NCBI GenBank assembly: GCA_965198025.1
Contig: OZ240237.1
Span: forward strand, 3,286,001-3,350,000
Source: CAYWWM01 sp965198025
GTDB lineage: Bacteria > Acidobacteriota > Terriglobia > 2-12-FULL-54-10
Length of the DNA: 64,000 nucleotides
Direction of reading: 5' to 3'
Below are positions 33,253-43,499 of the stretch, in pieces. Positions within the stretch are counted from its first letter, which is position 1, and each line of letters begins with the position of its first letter. The notes under the pieces were generated by a model. That model had not been told where the DNA came from. It saw nothing but the letters and a program-made list of their open reading frames with translations, and did no database searches. The translations under genes were made by a program, and so were the position numbers.

Positions 33253-34203
33253 ATGAAGATTCCGAAATCGGAGAAGATCTGGTACAACGGCAGGTTTATC
33301 CCTTGGGACGACGCCAACATCCACGTCCTGTCGCACGTCGTCAATTACGGGTCCAGCCTGTTTGAAGGCATCCGCTGCTACGAGCTTCCTGCCGGTCCGG
33401 CGATCTTCCGGCTGCGCGACCACATGCAGCGCCTGATCAACTCGTGCAAGATTTACCGCATGTCGCTGCCCTATTCTCTGGGAGAGCTCGAACGCGCGAG
33501 CGTCGAGCTGGTTCGGGAGAACGGGTTGCGGCACTGCTACATCCGGCCCATCGCGCTGCGCGGCTACGGAGAGATCGGCGTCCACCCACACGATACCCCC
33601 ATCGAGGTTTACATCGCCTGCTGGGAGTGGGGCAAGTACCTGGGTTCGGAATCGGACCAGGGCGTCGATGTGTGCGTGACGTCATGGAACCGCATGGCCC
33701 CGAACACGCTCCCTGCTATGGCCAAGTCTGCGGCGAACTATATGAACGCGCAATTGATCCGCATGGAGGCCGAAGCCAACGGCTACGCCGAAGGCATCGC
33801 GCTCGACGCACGCGGCTACTTGAGCGAAGGCAGCGGCGAGAACATGTTCGTCGTCCTGGGCGAGAAGGTTCTTACGCCGCCACTCAGCGCTGCGATTCTT
33901 CCCGGGATCACGCGCGACACCGTGCTGACGCTCTGCCGCGAGCTCGGCATCCCCGTCGAGGAGCAGGACGTTCCCCGCGAGATGCTCTACATTGCCGATG
34001 AGGTCTTCTTCGTCGGCACCGCGGCCGAGGTCACGCCGCTGCGCACGATCGACCGCATCCCGGTCGGAGACGGCCGGCGCGGCCCCATCACCGAGCGCAT
34101 CCAGCAGGAGTTCTTCGCCATCGTCGAAGGCAAAAAGGCCGACCGCCACGGCTGGTTCACCCCCGTCCCGGCCACCCGGCCCACCCCCGTCGGCGCAGAT
34201 TAG
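33253..34203 (+). CDS. ilvE: Branched-chain amino acid aminotransferase
   Basis: Class IV PLP transaminase for Val, Leu and Ile, 316 residues. IWYNGRFIPWDDANIHVLSHVVNYGSSLFEGIRCYE is the typical N-terminus; the PLP lysine is in AMAKSAANYMNA; EGSGENMFVV and PPLSAAILPGITRDTV hold phosphate- and substrate-contacting residues. ATG 33253 is preceded by an in-frame GTG; ATG is preferred. A TATACT (33193-33198) may be its -10. It stands alone. Confidence 0.93.
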   Translation: MKIPKSEKIWYNGRFIPWDDANIHVLSHVVNYGSSLFEGIRCYELPAGPAIFRLRDHMQRLINSCKIYRMSLPYSLGELERASVELVRENGLRHCYIRPIALRGYGEIGVHPHDTPIEVYIACWEWGKYLGSESDQGVDVCVTSWNRMAPNTLPAMAKSAANYMNAQLIRMEAEANGYAEGIALDARGYLSEGSGENMFVVLGEKVLTPPLSAAILPGITRDTVLTLCRELGIPVEEQDVPREMLYIADEVFFVGTAAEVTPLRTIDRIPVGDGRRGPITERIQQEFFAIVEGKKADRHGWFTPVPATRPTPVGAD

Positions 34204-37200
34204 CGGCTATTCGGTATTCTCGGTTCCTTCGGTTTATTCGGTTCCTTCGGAAGTCTCGTTGGCAAATTCGGGCCATTTTTGCGCCGCGCTGAGCTTTTGC
34301 TGATCGGGCAGCGCCAGGGCCGCCCTATTTTGCCGGTAGCGGCGAAATATCACACTACCGACACACTAAGACCCATAGGTACTAGGCAAATCGCGTCAAA
34401 TTTGGGTGGTCTTCCGTTCCCCTGCCTCGGATTCGGTTTTCTCGGTTCTTGCGGAATTTTGCGGAAGTCTCGGTTGCAGAATTCGCTCGGGTTCTTACGT
34501 GCAAGTCAGGAACGATTCGGACCTAATCAATTCGCTCCATCCCCGCTTTCAGCATCTGAATGGTTAAAAGAATGCTCACGACGCCAAATATGCGTCGGGG
34601 ATGACATGTAATGGGAAAATGCCTCCCCGCCTGAAGCAACGCCCTGGCGTAGACACGGAAGCAACTCTACCGGGATGCGACAAGAAGAGCCCTCTGGAGC
34701 AATACGCCTCGATAGCAGCATTCACGGCATTGCACTGGGCCTTAAAAGCGCTTGGAAGGGCGATGTCTCAGACTTCCAAAAGGCGTGAGTGGCTGAACGA
34801 CGTGTCATATGAGCGTAACTCCCAAGCAATAATCGGAAGCCTAGTGGTAGTGGTCATCGTGAACTAGCGAAAGGTCCGTAGTGAGCCGCAGTAACCCGCA
34901 CGCCTGACGCTCGAAGCTGAATCAGTAATTCCAAATCCTCTTTTCACTTTGCAATTCCACTCGAGCTTCTGAAGACTAGGCGGAAACCGAGATTCACTGG
35001 CAACCGAGGCGTTACATCGTTTATGAGTTGGTAAAATTCCCGGTTCTGACATTATGAACAGGACTTGGCGGAAAATCCACCTGAGGACGGGCATATTGGT
35101 CGGCTTGCTTCGCATCCGAAACTGCGGTGGCAAAGATTGTCGCTCTTCCGCAATTCAAACCGAAAGTGCCAAGCCGTTAACCTAGGCGAAGGGTGTTTCA
35201 CCTTGCTCAGAGGGATATGTGGCGCCGAATTCCAAAACCTAAATTGACTTTATGGAATTCCGTGTCACATTGGAAAACGCTCACAGAAAGTCCTGCCACG
35301 ATCGAAGGAAATTACCCGTGGATGCCAGAAACGCTGGCTTCTTCAGGATTCTTTTCAACACGTGCGAAACCGTTGAGGATTGCCACATCTGCTGGTTTGG
35401 CCGATTGGAAATTATGGCCCGTCGTACCCACAATGAAGACCCAATTCAACAGAATTTGCGTCAATGAGTACTGGTGCGAGCGTCTAACATCTATTTCTGA
35501 GGAGGGGCGGAAGAGAACAATTTCTGCCAGGTTGTATTTATGGCGTTCCAACTGGTTTCCCGTGACGTTCTCCACCCAAGATACGTCCGGTTGGTGGTAT
35601 CGAAGCACTGCGATTAATCGAAAAGGCTCCCGATTTGGACAGTAATTGCAGAAAGTTCCTTGTGGAGTCGCCTGTTGGAGCCCGGGTTGGCAAGATGGCC
35701 CCAGCGCTCAGCAGTTCAGTGCAGATTTGGAAGTCGACAGGCCACATTACGGATATCAAGCTTGGTTTCCCCAAAATTACTCTCAGAGGAATCCAAGCCG
35801 GTTGAGTCGTCGCAAATTCACTTAAACAGGCTGAGCGATGACCAAGACCATCAGGCTCAAGGGGCCTCTGGTCCTCAATCCCGGCAAAGAGACACGATGA
35901 ATCTCATATTGACGTTGTGAGGATTTGCGAACACCGTGCACAAATCTTTCTTCGGGCTTTCCCAATTGGCATGAATATCCGTCCCACAACGGATCAAGTG
36001 CCAGTTTTCCTTCGTGGGACTTAGACTGTTCCGACCTATCACGCCATGGTGAGATCTATAGCAGCCAGTACGAATCCCACTACTCGGAGTAAGCGTGATA
36101 ATTTGCGCCAATTCCTCCCGTGCCAGAAATTGCGTTGGAAGACAGGTTCTCTCGAAAAAGGTATATCTGGATTGCCGGGCTCTGCTACGTTCTTCAGAAA
36201 CCTAAGCCCTCGGTCCAAAGGAGATTCTGCAAAAGACGGAATGACCGGTGTCTTTGGGCTGCGATTCCTGGCCCAGATCGGAACTCGGCGGGAATCTGGC
36301 CTTAGCCCTTGAATGAGGTGGAACTAGGATTCCGAACTCCCAGCGGCGACATTTGATTAATCTTGCTGTCGCAACTTATCTGCCGATGCGCAGGTTCTAC
36401 ATCTCGAGCTGACCGGAGGGAGTTTACATATCCGGGGAAGCATCAGCTAATGAGTCGCTGAGCGAAACTGTCTGGTGGCCACGTGTCACTAGGTACGTTC
36501 CGAGACAAGGATGCGATAGCCCAATCTTTTCCCTTCGACCCACAAGGCATGCCTCTCTAAAATCGCTTTCCTGAAAGGAGAGGCGACTGATGATGCGACT
36601 TGGAAGCGAGCGAAGTCAGGATCAGCTTGGACGAGGAGCCGATATCAGGGGCTTCCAGTTTGTGCAGCCAGTGAACGATTGCTCGGATCCTATTCCTGAG
36701 CGCACTGGACCTGCTGTCCGCCACAAGCAGGCGCTGAAGATACGGTCGGGCGATTGGCGAAAAAAGAGCAAATCCAGGCCGCTTCGTTTGCGATCGGCCA
36801 AGCCACCAGCGAATGGCCGGATTTCGAGTCTCGGGACTCGAGGAATCTCGAGTACGTTTGACTTATACCGACCGCCTAAGCTTGAGTGGATTTGCAACCC
36901 GTTCTTTAGCGCCGTCCGGTAAACTTCCCAATCCGGAACCACGTCTTCAGCGTTCGGTAAGAATCTCGAACAGTTCTCCAGCCGTATACGCCATGGAACA
37001 CCAAGGAACTGTTTGGCCCAAGATACGGTACAGATCTGCGAACGAGATCGACAAACACCTCTACCTGTGACCTGAGTATGTCACACCAGGTCCGGTATTC
37101 TATGCGAAGCAAATGATTTCGCATCTACTGGATAACCATTCCAAGCGTTTCATCATGCAGTTCGCTCACAAGTTTCCTCTAGAGGTTCCAAGCCTGATTC

Positions 37201-38606
37201 CTGTTTGTCGAGGTGCCTTCCACCAGTACGTTTCGAACCACATCCGCCGCAAAATCAATCGTCGAGCCGGACTCCGGCTCGAAACAGATAGGCCGTCTAG
37301 TCGTCGCTTAAAGGTCGCATCGACGGCGCACGTGATGCTGATTGCAGGGAAAACCCTCGAACAGGAATCGCTAGCACCGTCAATGTCAGCCATGACCGAG
37401 CCTAACTTCCGGAAAGATATCAACTAAGGCCAGACGTCTGCGCGAATGGAGCTTACCTCAATTGGCAAGGAGAGTAATCTGCCAATTTGGTAATCGGAGA
37501 TGAACCAACGGTCAATGCTGCCTCCAAGTTATCAGCCGCCATCTCGATGATTGCTTGGAATGGCTCTGTCGCCTCCCGCGTTACAGGGCGATATCGGAGG
37601 AGAGGCAGATCTTTGTTCGAAATACTCTGCTTTTACTCTCAAGAATGGCCGCCGAATTGCTCGACGTTGCGCGACTCCGGTCACGCAAAAAGGTCGTTTT
37701 CACCGAACAGTGTCCACAAACGCATGCCTTGTGCTGCCACGTGATTTCGGGACCGGCTTTAGAGCGATTGGATCTGGGGATATCGATTTGCAGGTAATTT
37801 GCAAGGGTGCGTTCTGTCCCTTGGTACAGGACCACAGTACCTGAGATTTCCTCCGATTTTTTCAACCGAGATTTCCCAGGTCCTCCATTTGGCGAAAGCA
37901 GGTAGACCTCATAGGTTTGGCGGACGGTGGCGTCTTATAGAATCTTCCTCATTACCTGCCTAGTCCATCTTTCCGTGTTCAACATAGGGAGCGATGTCCG
38001 CTTTTTCCGAGGATGTCCATTCCCATCCCTGGACATGCCGAAGATGCAAGTTCGAAACGACAGACAAACGTTGGCCGGAGTCCACGTATCCGGGATTTGA
38101 GCTAAACTTCAAGCTCTACCCAGGCGACGTCCAGTTCTGCGATTTCTTGGCCACATTAGGGGAGAACGCAGTGTCGCCATCAATCGATCTGCTTTGAGGA
38201 AGGCAAGAGATTGCAAGTTTCCATTGCCTTCAACTACTCCACGAGATCCTTCCCATGAAGTGGTCATTTCAAACGAGCAGGGCCTCATGAGGCCAGAAGC
38301 CGCTTCTAGAAATCGACTGCTAGTTCCGAGAAGCCCACATCTCGTTGTAGGCCTCATTGACTAAATTCAGGGGTCTCGCTACAACGGCCAAGGCGGTAAT
38401 TTTGGTGATCAAGGAAGGTTCAATCGACTTGAAATTTGCTGGATGCTGTCGTGAACAGATTCTGTGCGCCTTTCACCCTGGTCAAGGAAGTCCTTCGACC
38501 GCTCGCTTTCGAACACCAGCTTTACGACCAGGACTCTCCTGCTGGCTTCTGAATTCGCGGTCTGCGTAATCCGGATGACTCGTTGCAGGCCTCTGGCACC
38601 GTTGCG
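34204..38606. other. About 4.4 kb with no credible gene
   Basis: The stretch is less GC-rich than its surroundings and has stops in all six frames at near-random spacing; frames longer than 60 codons lack domains and SDs. Close to ilvE there are short imperfect repeats of a 'cggttccttcgg'-type unit (34210-34260 and again near 34440). I could not align any part with the neighbouring genes. It looks like degraded DNA; a former large surface-protein gene is possible but unproven. Confidence 0.5.
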
Positions 38607-40112
38607 TCAGAAGCCCAGGAAGCGGAGCCAGGGGACGCCGATGGAGACGTAGGTGACGAAGTAGAGCAGGCCGAGGATGAAGCCGAGCCGCCAGAAATCT
38701 CTTCCCGCAATGTAGCCGCAGCTGTAGTAAATGGGCGACGGGCCGGTGCCGTAGGGGGTGATGATCCCCATCAGGCCGAGGGGCAGGCACAGCAGCATGG
38801 CCCAGCCCATGGGCGTCGCTCCGGGAAGCTGCACGGCGACGGCCAGGAACACCGGCAGCAAGGCGCTGACGTGGGACGTGACGCCGGCGAAGAGGTAGTG
38901 TAGAAAAAAGAACGAAGTGACGAGCAGCGTCATCGAGACCGCCACGCCGTGGCTGGCAAAGGTGGGCGCGAGAAACGCAGCGAGCCACTCGACGAAGCCG
39001 ACCTCGGCCAGGCCGTTCGCCATCGTGACCAGCGTAGCCAGCCAGATCAGGATGTTCCAGGCCGGGCCGTTGGCGAGCGCGTCCTGCCAGGTGATGACGC
39101 GCAGCAGCAGCATGAGCGCCACCACCAGCATGGCGACCATCGTGGCATGGATGTAATCGCCCGCGGCGATCCACATGGCGAGCGCCGCGCTGACCAGGGT
39201 CAGCAGCATCTTTTCCCGAAGCGTCAGCGGACCCATCCGCCCGAGCTCGGCGGCGGCCCAGCGGGGCGCGTCGGGCGATTCCTTGATCTCCGGCGGATAG
39301 ATTTTATAGAGCAGCAACGGCACGACCGCCAGCAGCAGAATCCCGACCGGCGCGGCAGCCTGGAACCAGGCTACCCAGGGAATCGTCACGTTGATGGCGG
39401 CGGCGACGATGCCGAGCGCCATGACGTTGGGAGCGAGCGCGGTCTGGAACATGCTGCTGGTGACACAGGTGACGGCGAGGGCGTTGTAGATCAGATACGA
39501 GCCGATCTTGCCTGCGCTGGGATCATTCGGACGGGAGCCGTAGAGAGCGGGAATGTTCCTCAGGATGGGATAGATGGTGCCGCCGCTGCGGGCCGTGTTC
39601 GAGGGCATGAACGGCGCGAGCGAGAGGTCGGCGAACATGGTGGCGTAACCCAGGCCGAGCGTGCGGTGGCCCATCTTGCGGATCAGCAGCAGCGCGATGC
39701 GGCGGCCGAGACCGGTCTTCTCGTATCCGACGGCGAACAGACACGCCGCGAAGACCAGCCAGACGGTAGGGTTGGCAAAGCCGCCCAAGGCCCAGGCGGT
39801 GGAGGCCGCCGGCGATTCCCGCACCAGCCCGGAAACCCCCGCCGCTACGATTCCCATCAAGCCCACGGCGGCAATCGGCATCGGCTCGGTCACGACCGCG
39901 AGCATGACGGCGGTAAACAGAGCAAAGTAGAGCCAAGCATTCTGCGTGAGGCCGTCCGGAACGGGCGCGAGCGCAATCCCCGCGCCGACGATCAGCGGGA
40001 GTCCCACCTTCACGAAGGGCCGCCCGGCAGCGGGTTGCTTCCGAGCGGGAGATGACGGTTTCCCTCCGCCGGCCGCTTCCGTCTGGTCCGGAGCAGTTGT
40101 CTTGTCGCTCAC
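38607..40112 (-). CDS. DASS/SLC13-family sodium:dicarboxylate or anion transporter
   Basis: About 501 residues with 11-12 membrane segments. Motifs include MADLSLAPFMPSNTARSGGT-like helix-hairpin sequence (FMPSNTARSGGTIYP) and the second SNT-equivalent ITPYGTGPSPIYY, typical of the CitT/DASS branch that carries citrate, succinate, 2-oxoglutarate or sulfate. GTG 40112 with GGGAGAGGA five bases upstream is preferred over an upstream in-frame ATG (40169) that would add an unconserved Gly/Pro stretch. The hydrophilic, Lys/Pro-rich first 35 residues are cytoplasmic. Confidence 0.85.
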   Translation of the reverse strand: MSDKTTAPDQTEAAGGGKPSSPARKQPAAGRPFVKVGLPLIVGAGIALAPVPDGLTQNAWLYFALFTAVMLAVVTEPMPIAAVGLMGIVAAGVSGLVRESPAASTAWALGGFANPTVWLVFAACLFAVGYEKTGLGRRIALLLIRKMGHRTLGLGYATMFADLSLAPFMPSNTARSGGTIYPILRNIPALYGSRPNDPSAGKIGSYLIYNALAVTCVTSSMFQTALAPNVMALGIVAAAINVTIPWVAWFQAAAPVGILLLAVVPLLLYKIYPPEIKESPDAPRWAAAELGRMGPLTLREKMLLTLVSAALAMWIAAGDYIHATMVAMLVVALMLLLRVITWQDALANGPAWNILIWLATLVTMANGLAEVGFVEWLAAFLAPTFASHGVAVSMTLLVTSFFFLHYLFAGVTSHVSALLPVFLAVAVQLPGATPMGWAMLLCLPLGLMGIITPYGTGPSPIYYSCGYIAGRDFWRLGFILGLLYFVTYVSIGVPWLRFLGF

Positions 40113-40202
40113 AGGTCCTCTCCCGCCGGATCGGTCTCCCGGCGACGTTTGCTGCTGAGGATAACACACCCGAGACGGCGAAACAGGGGAGGAGGACAGA
40201 GG

Positions 40203-40351
40203 GGTGGTGTCCTAATTTCAAAAGAGAAGAGCAGATCCCTCGTCCGATCTCGGGACCGGCGGGACGGGCGAAACGACATCAATATGTCGTTTCGTCTCGG
40301 GATGACATGCTTTGGGCAGTGTCCTAATTATTGCAAAAATAGGACACCACC
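40203..40351. repeat. REP-like palindromic intergenic element
   Basis: Bounded by GGTGGTGTCCTA (40203-40214) and its exact inverse TAGGACACCACC (40340-40351). Inside is AGAGCAGATCCCTCG, a perfect 11-bp inverted repeat CGAAACGACAT / ATGTCGTTTCG with a 4-base loop (40269-40294), CTCGGGATGACAT, and a third copy of GTGTCCTA (40319-40326). A shorter relative of the core occurs at 48646-48684. It looks like a dispersed palindromic repeat mobilised by REP-type transposases. Confidence 0.6.
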
Positions 40352-40376
40352 GACAGCGGACAGAGATGGGGACAAT

Positions 40377-41009
40377 CTATTTGATGGCAACGCCGATGAT
40401 CTGGGGCGCGACGGGTCCGATCGGGAGGCGGAAGGTCTCGTAGGTGACTTCGGAGAAGCCGGCGTGCTCGATGGCGGAGCCGGTCTCGCGGTCCGGGCAG
40501 CAGCCGTCGCCGATGATCTTCCAGAGAGGGTAAATGAAGGTTTGCAGGCGCCGCAGGAAGGTTCCCGGCGGCGCGGCAACGTGCTCGAGGAAGAGAAACC
40601 GCCCGCCGGGCTGCAGCACGCGATGCACTTCGCGCAGGACGCGGTTGGGATCGGTGACGGAGCAGAGCACCAGAGTGCTCACCACGGTGTCCACGCTGCC
40701 GTCGTCAGCGGGAAGCTGTTCGGCGGTTGCGGGCCGCAAGTCCACGCCGATGCCGGCTCGGGCGGCTGCTTTCTCAAGGTACGGGTACATGTAGGGATTC
40801 GGCTCCACACCGAGCCAGCGGATTCCCGAAGGATAGTAGGCGAGATTGGGACCCGTACCGGGACCGATTTCGAGCACCGACTCGCCGAGCCGGGCAAACA
40901 GTTTCCGCTTACGATCGGCGACCATCCGCTCGTAGCGCGGGCCGAGGTGGGCAAGGACCCAGGCATGAATGCGGCTGCCGAGGCCGGTATGAGTAGAAGT
41001 AGGGGACAA
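40377..41009 (-). CDS. SAM-dependent methyltransferase, METTL7-like
   Basis: Class I methyltransferase of about 210 residues. Motif I is SVLEIGPGTGPNL; the post-motif GVEPNPYMYPYLEKAA, the acidic motif SVDTVVSTLVLCSV and VLREVHRVLQPGGRFLFLEHV are close to the METTL7/thiol methyltransferase pattern rather than UbiE. The C-terminal GDGCCPDRETGSAIEHAGF is also typical. The start is uncertain: TTG 41009 keeps it clear of the next gene, and longer starts would overlap it. The substrate (thiol, lipid or phenol) is unknown. Confidence 0.75.
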   Translation of the reverse strand: MSPTSTHTGLGSRIHAWVLAHLGPRYERMVADRKRKLFARLGESVLEIGPGTGPNLAYYPSGIRWLGVEPNPYMYPYLEKAAARAGIGVDLRPATAEQLPADDGSVDTVVSTLVLCSVTDPNRVLREVHRVLQPGGRFLFLEHVAAPPGTFLRRLQTFIYPLWKIIGDGCCPDRETGSAIEHAGFSEVTYETFRLPIGPVAPQIIGVAIK

Positions 41010-41059
41010 GGACGGAATCTCACACTGTCGGTAGTGGCGTCGCTGGCCGTGCTCCCGCG

Positions 41060-41305
41060 TCACTCCAACAGGCGCAGCATGGCGAGCACGCCGCCGAGGA
41101 TCGCGAGCGTTTGTGCGAGCATCGCACCAACGAATCGCCACGTCAGGCGAGCCTCAAGGCTGGCAAGCTCGGCGCGTAACGCTTCCGGTGTCACGTGATC
41201 GCTGTGCTCGGCGGCCTCCCGAACGGCATCGGTGATCGCGTCAGCCTGCTCGGTCGAGAGGCCAGTACCGGTCAGCCGGCGGGCGATGGCATGAGTGTCT
41301 ATCAT
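41060..41305 (-). CDS. Small coiled-coil membrane protein, DUF1640-like
   Basis: 81 residues: a helical N-terminus (LTGTGLSTEQADAITDAVREAA), a short coiled coil (ALRAELASLEARLTWRF) and one C-terminal membrane helix (VGAMLAQTLAILGGVLAMLRLL). This matches the plan of DUF1640/CCDC90 proteins, of unknown function in bacteria. It is 50 bases upstream of the methyltransferase on the same strand. Confidence 0.65.
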   Translation of the reverse strand: MIDTHAIARRLTGTGLSTEQADAITDAVREAAEHSDHVTPEALRAELASLEARLTWRFVGAMLAQTLAILGGVLAMLRLLE

Positions 41306-41531
41306 CGGCTCATGCTACCACGGTAGGAGGGCCGAGGGAAGCTCCCGATCTCAGTTTCGTCCGCGGTCGGTGTCGTTAGTCCGCTGGAATCCGATGCAGA
41401 ACGATGGACGCAACGAGGGGAACAAGCGCAGGCACCAGCCGTTTCTTGAATTCGGGAGCCGAGATGGAGGGGTGGAATGGAATCTGCCATGCAACCGTTT
41501 CCAGGACTGGTCCGAGTATATAATAGGCAAC

Positions 41532-41783
41532 ATGGCGAACCGAGAATGGAAGAAAGCCACATATTCGTATTCCGTGATTTATGAGTCCGCCCCCGAAGGC
41601 GGATACGCAGCGACCGTGCCGGCCCTCCCCGGATGCCACACGCAAGGTGAAACCCTGGAGGAGGCGGAGAGTAATGTCAAAGAAGCCATCGAGGTTTATG
41701 TCGAAAGTCTCCTGGCACACGGCGAGCCGGTCCCGCAGGAGCTGAGGATTCTGCAAGGGAAAGTGGAAGTTCAGTTGTCGTAG
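41532..41783 (+). CDS. hicB: HicB-family antitoxin
   Basis: 83 residues with YSVIYESAPEGGYAATVPALPGCHTQGETLEEAESNVKEAIEVYVESL, the degraded RNase H-like HicB fold. It lacks an added DNA-binding domain, so autoregulation may be weak or need HicA. ATG 41532 is chosen as the conserved start, within a longer open frame. The stop lies six bases before hicA; here antitoxin precedes toxin, a common alternative order. Confidence 0.85.
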   Translation: MANREWKKATYSYSVIYESAPEGGYAATVPALPGCHTQGETLEEAESNVKEAIEVYVESLLAHGEPVPQELRILQGKVEVQLS

Positions 41784-41789
41784 GCCGAG

Positions 41790-42029
41790 ATGCCCAAGCT
41801 CCCTGCGCTGACGGCTAAAGAGTTAGTCCGGGCGTTGAAGCGGGCGGGATTCGAAGAAGATCGGAAAAAGGGTTCTCACCTCGTATTGTTCCATCCCCAA
41901 ACCCACAAAAGAGTGGTTGTGCCGATGCATTCCGGCCGGATTCTTAAACGGCCCCTGCTGCAATCCATCATTCACAGGGATCTTCAGATTTCCGTCGAGG
42001 AGTTCGTTCTCCTTCTAAAAGGGCGGTAG
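41790..42029 (+). CDS. hicA: HicA-family mRNA interferase toxin
   Basis: 79 residues of double-stranded-RNA-binding-like fold: TAKELVRALKRAGFEEDRKKGSHLVLFHP with the catalytic His30, then VVVPMHSGRILKRPLLQSIIHRD. All key positions are kept, so the toxin is probably functional. It converges with hisF 12 bases away. Confidence 0.85.
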   Translation: MPKLPALTAKELVRALKRAGFEEDRKKGSHLVLFHPQTHKRVVVPMHSGRILKRPLLQSIIHRDLQISVEEFVLLLKGR

Positions 42030-42041
42030 TACCGGGTCAGC

Positions 42042-42830
42042 CTACAGCCGCACCGGAATGCCCTGGTCCTTCAAATGAGCCTTGAGGTCGGAGACGCGGA
42101 CTTTGCCGTAATGGAAGATGGAGGCGGCGAGGGCGGCGTCGGCCTCGCCCCGGGTGAGAACTTCGGCGAAGTGCCCCGCGTGGCCCGCTCCGCCGGAGGC
42201 GATGACGGGAATCTTGACGGCGCGGGATATGGCACGGGTCAGCTCGCAATCGAAGCCGTTCTCGGTGCCGTCGCAGTCCATTGAAGTGAGCAGGATTTCG
42301 CCGGCGCCGAAGGCCTCGCCTTCGATGGCCCACTCGACGGCGTTCAGATTGGTCGGCTTGCGCCCGCCGTAGGTATAGACGCGCCAGACCGGCCGCTCCG
42401 GAGTTTCCGCCGGCGCATCATTTTCGCGATACCGCCGCGCGTCGATGGCCAGCACGACGGCCTGGGAGCCGAATTCCTCCGACAAGGTGGTGATCAACTC
42501 CGGGCCTTCAACGGCCGCCGTGTTGACGGAGACCTTGTCGGCGCCGGAGTTAAGGATGGCGCGGGCGTCCGCGACGGAACGGATGCCGCCGCCCACCGTG
42601 AGGGGGATGAAAACCTTGCGGGAGGTGCGCGCCACCGTCTCGACGATCAGGCCGCGCTTCTCGGCCGATGCGGTGATATCCAGAAAGACGACTTCGTCCA
42701 CGCCCTCGACGTTGTAAGCAGCGGCAAGCTCCGCCGGGTCGCCGGCGTCGCGCAGGCCGAGGAAGTTGATGCCCTTGACGACCCGGCCGTCCTTGACATC
42801 GAGACAGGCAATGACGCGTTTGGCTAGCAT
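42042..42830 (-). CDS. hisF: Imidazole glycerol phosphate synthase subunit HisF
   Basis: Cyclase subunit that turns PRFAR and ammonia from HisH into IGP and AICAR. TIM barrel of 262 residues. The first catalytic Asp is in ACLDVKDGRVVKG (Asp11) and the second in LLTSMDCDGTENGFD; phosphate-binding loops are VGGGIRS and ASGGAGHAGHF. It is the last gene of the his operon, 24 bases after hisH. Confidence 0.96.
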   Translation of the reverse strand: MLAKRVIACLDVKDGRVVKGINFLGLRDAGDPAELAAAYNVEGVDEVVFLDITASAEKRGLIVETVARTSRKVFIPLTVGGGIRSVADARAILNSGADKVSVNTAAVEGPELITTLSEEFGSQAVVLAIDARRYRENDAPAETPERPVWRVYTYGGRKPTNLNAVEWAIEGEAFGAGEILLTSMDCDGTENGFDCELTRAISRAVKIPVIASGGAGHAGHFAEVLTRGEADAALAASIFHYGKVRVSDLKAHLKDQGIPVRL

Positions 42831-42854
42831 GCTTCCGACCAGTTGACCGCTCCT

Positions 42855-43499
42855 TCACGCGCGCGGATCGAATCTTGCGTCGCCATAGGAGCGGACGAAG
42901 TTTTCGAGGATGCGCAGGCCGGCGTCGGCGGACTTCTCGGGGTGGAACTGCGTTCCCCAGACTCTCTTCTGCTCGACAGCCGCCACGAACGGCTGCCCAT
43001 ACTCGGACATTGCGGCCCAGTCCGTGTCATCGCTTCCCTCGGTGGGAACGTAGTAGGAATGAGCGTAGTAGACGAACTGCCCGGATGGTATATCGTCGAA
43101 CAGGCGGCTCCCGGGGATGATCTCGAGGCGGTTCCAACCCATGTGCGGGACCTTCAATCCCGCTGCGTTTTCCGGGAAACGGCGGACCACGCCGCGCAAG
43201 ATGCCGAGGCCGGGACAGGCCGGTGCTTCCTCGCTGTGTTCATACAAGGCGTGCAGCCCGAGGCAAATGCCGAAATAGGGGATGCCGCGACGGATGGCAT
43301 TGCGCAACGCCGGCGTGATTTCCAGCAAATCCAGCGAGCGCATCATCTGACCGAAGTGACCGACGCCCGGAAGCAGAATGGCCGGGGCCATGGCCACGTC
43401 GGCAGGTTGCGAGGTGACGACGAAGGACGCCTGCAGGTGCTTGAGAGCGTTTTCCACCGAGCGCAGATTGCCGGCGCCGTAGTCAATGACCGTAATCAT
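42855..43499 (-). CDS. hisH: Imidazole glycerol phosphate synthase, glutaminase subunit HisH
   Basis: 214-residue class I glutaminase. It begins MITVIDYGAGNLRSVENAL; the nucleophile is in GICLGLHALYE and the catalytic His in WGTQFHPEKS, with the following Glu. The start overlaps the hisB stop by four bases (ATGA). Confidence 0.95.
   Translation of the reverse strand: MITVIDYGAGNLRSVENALKHLQASFVVTSQPADVAMAPAILLPGVGHFGQMMRSLDLLEITPALRNAIRRGIPYFGICLGLHALYEHSEEAPACPGLGILRGVVRRFPENAAGLKVPHMGWNRLEIIPGSRLFDDIPSGQFVYYAHSYYVPTEGSDDTDWAAMSEYGQPFVAAVEQKRVWGTQFHPEKSADAGLRILENFVRSYGDARFDPRA

Noticed and set aside
34201..34262. CRISPR-like repeats near ilvE ('cggttccttcgg')
   Set aside because: The units are 8-13 bases, irregular and without uniform spacers.
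35193..35645. A 150-codon plus-strand frame in the gene-poor stretch
   Set aside because: No SD or recognisable domain, and overlapping frames on the other strand look equally random.
41295..41783. A 162-aa form of HicB starting at 41295
   Set aside because: The added N-terminus has no similarity to HicB and the usual start with normal length is at 41532.
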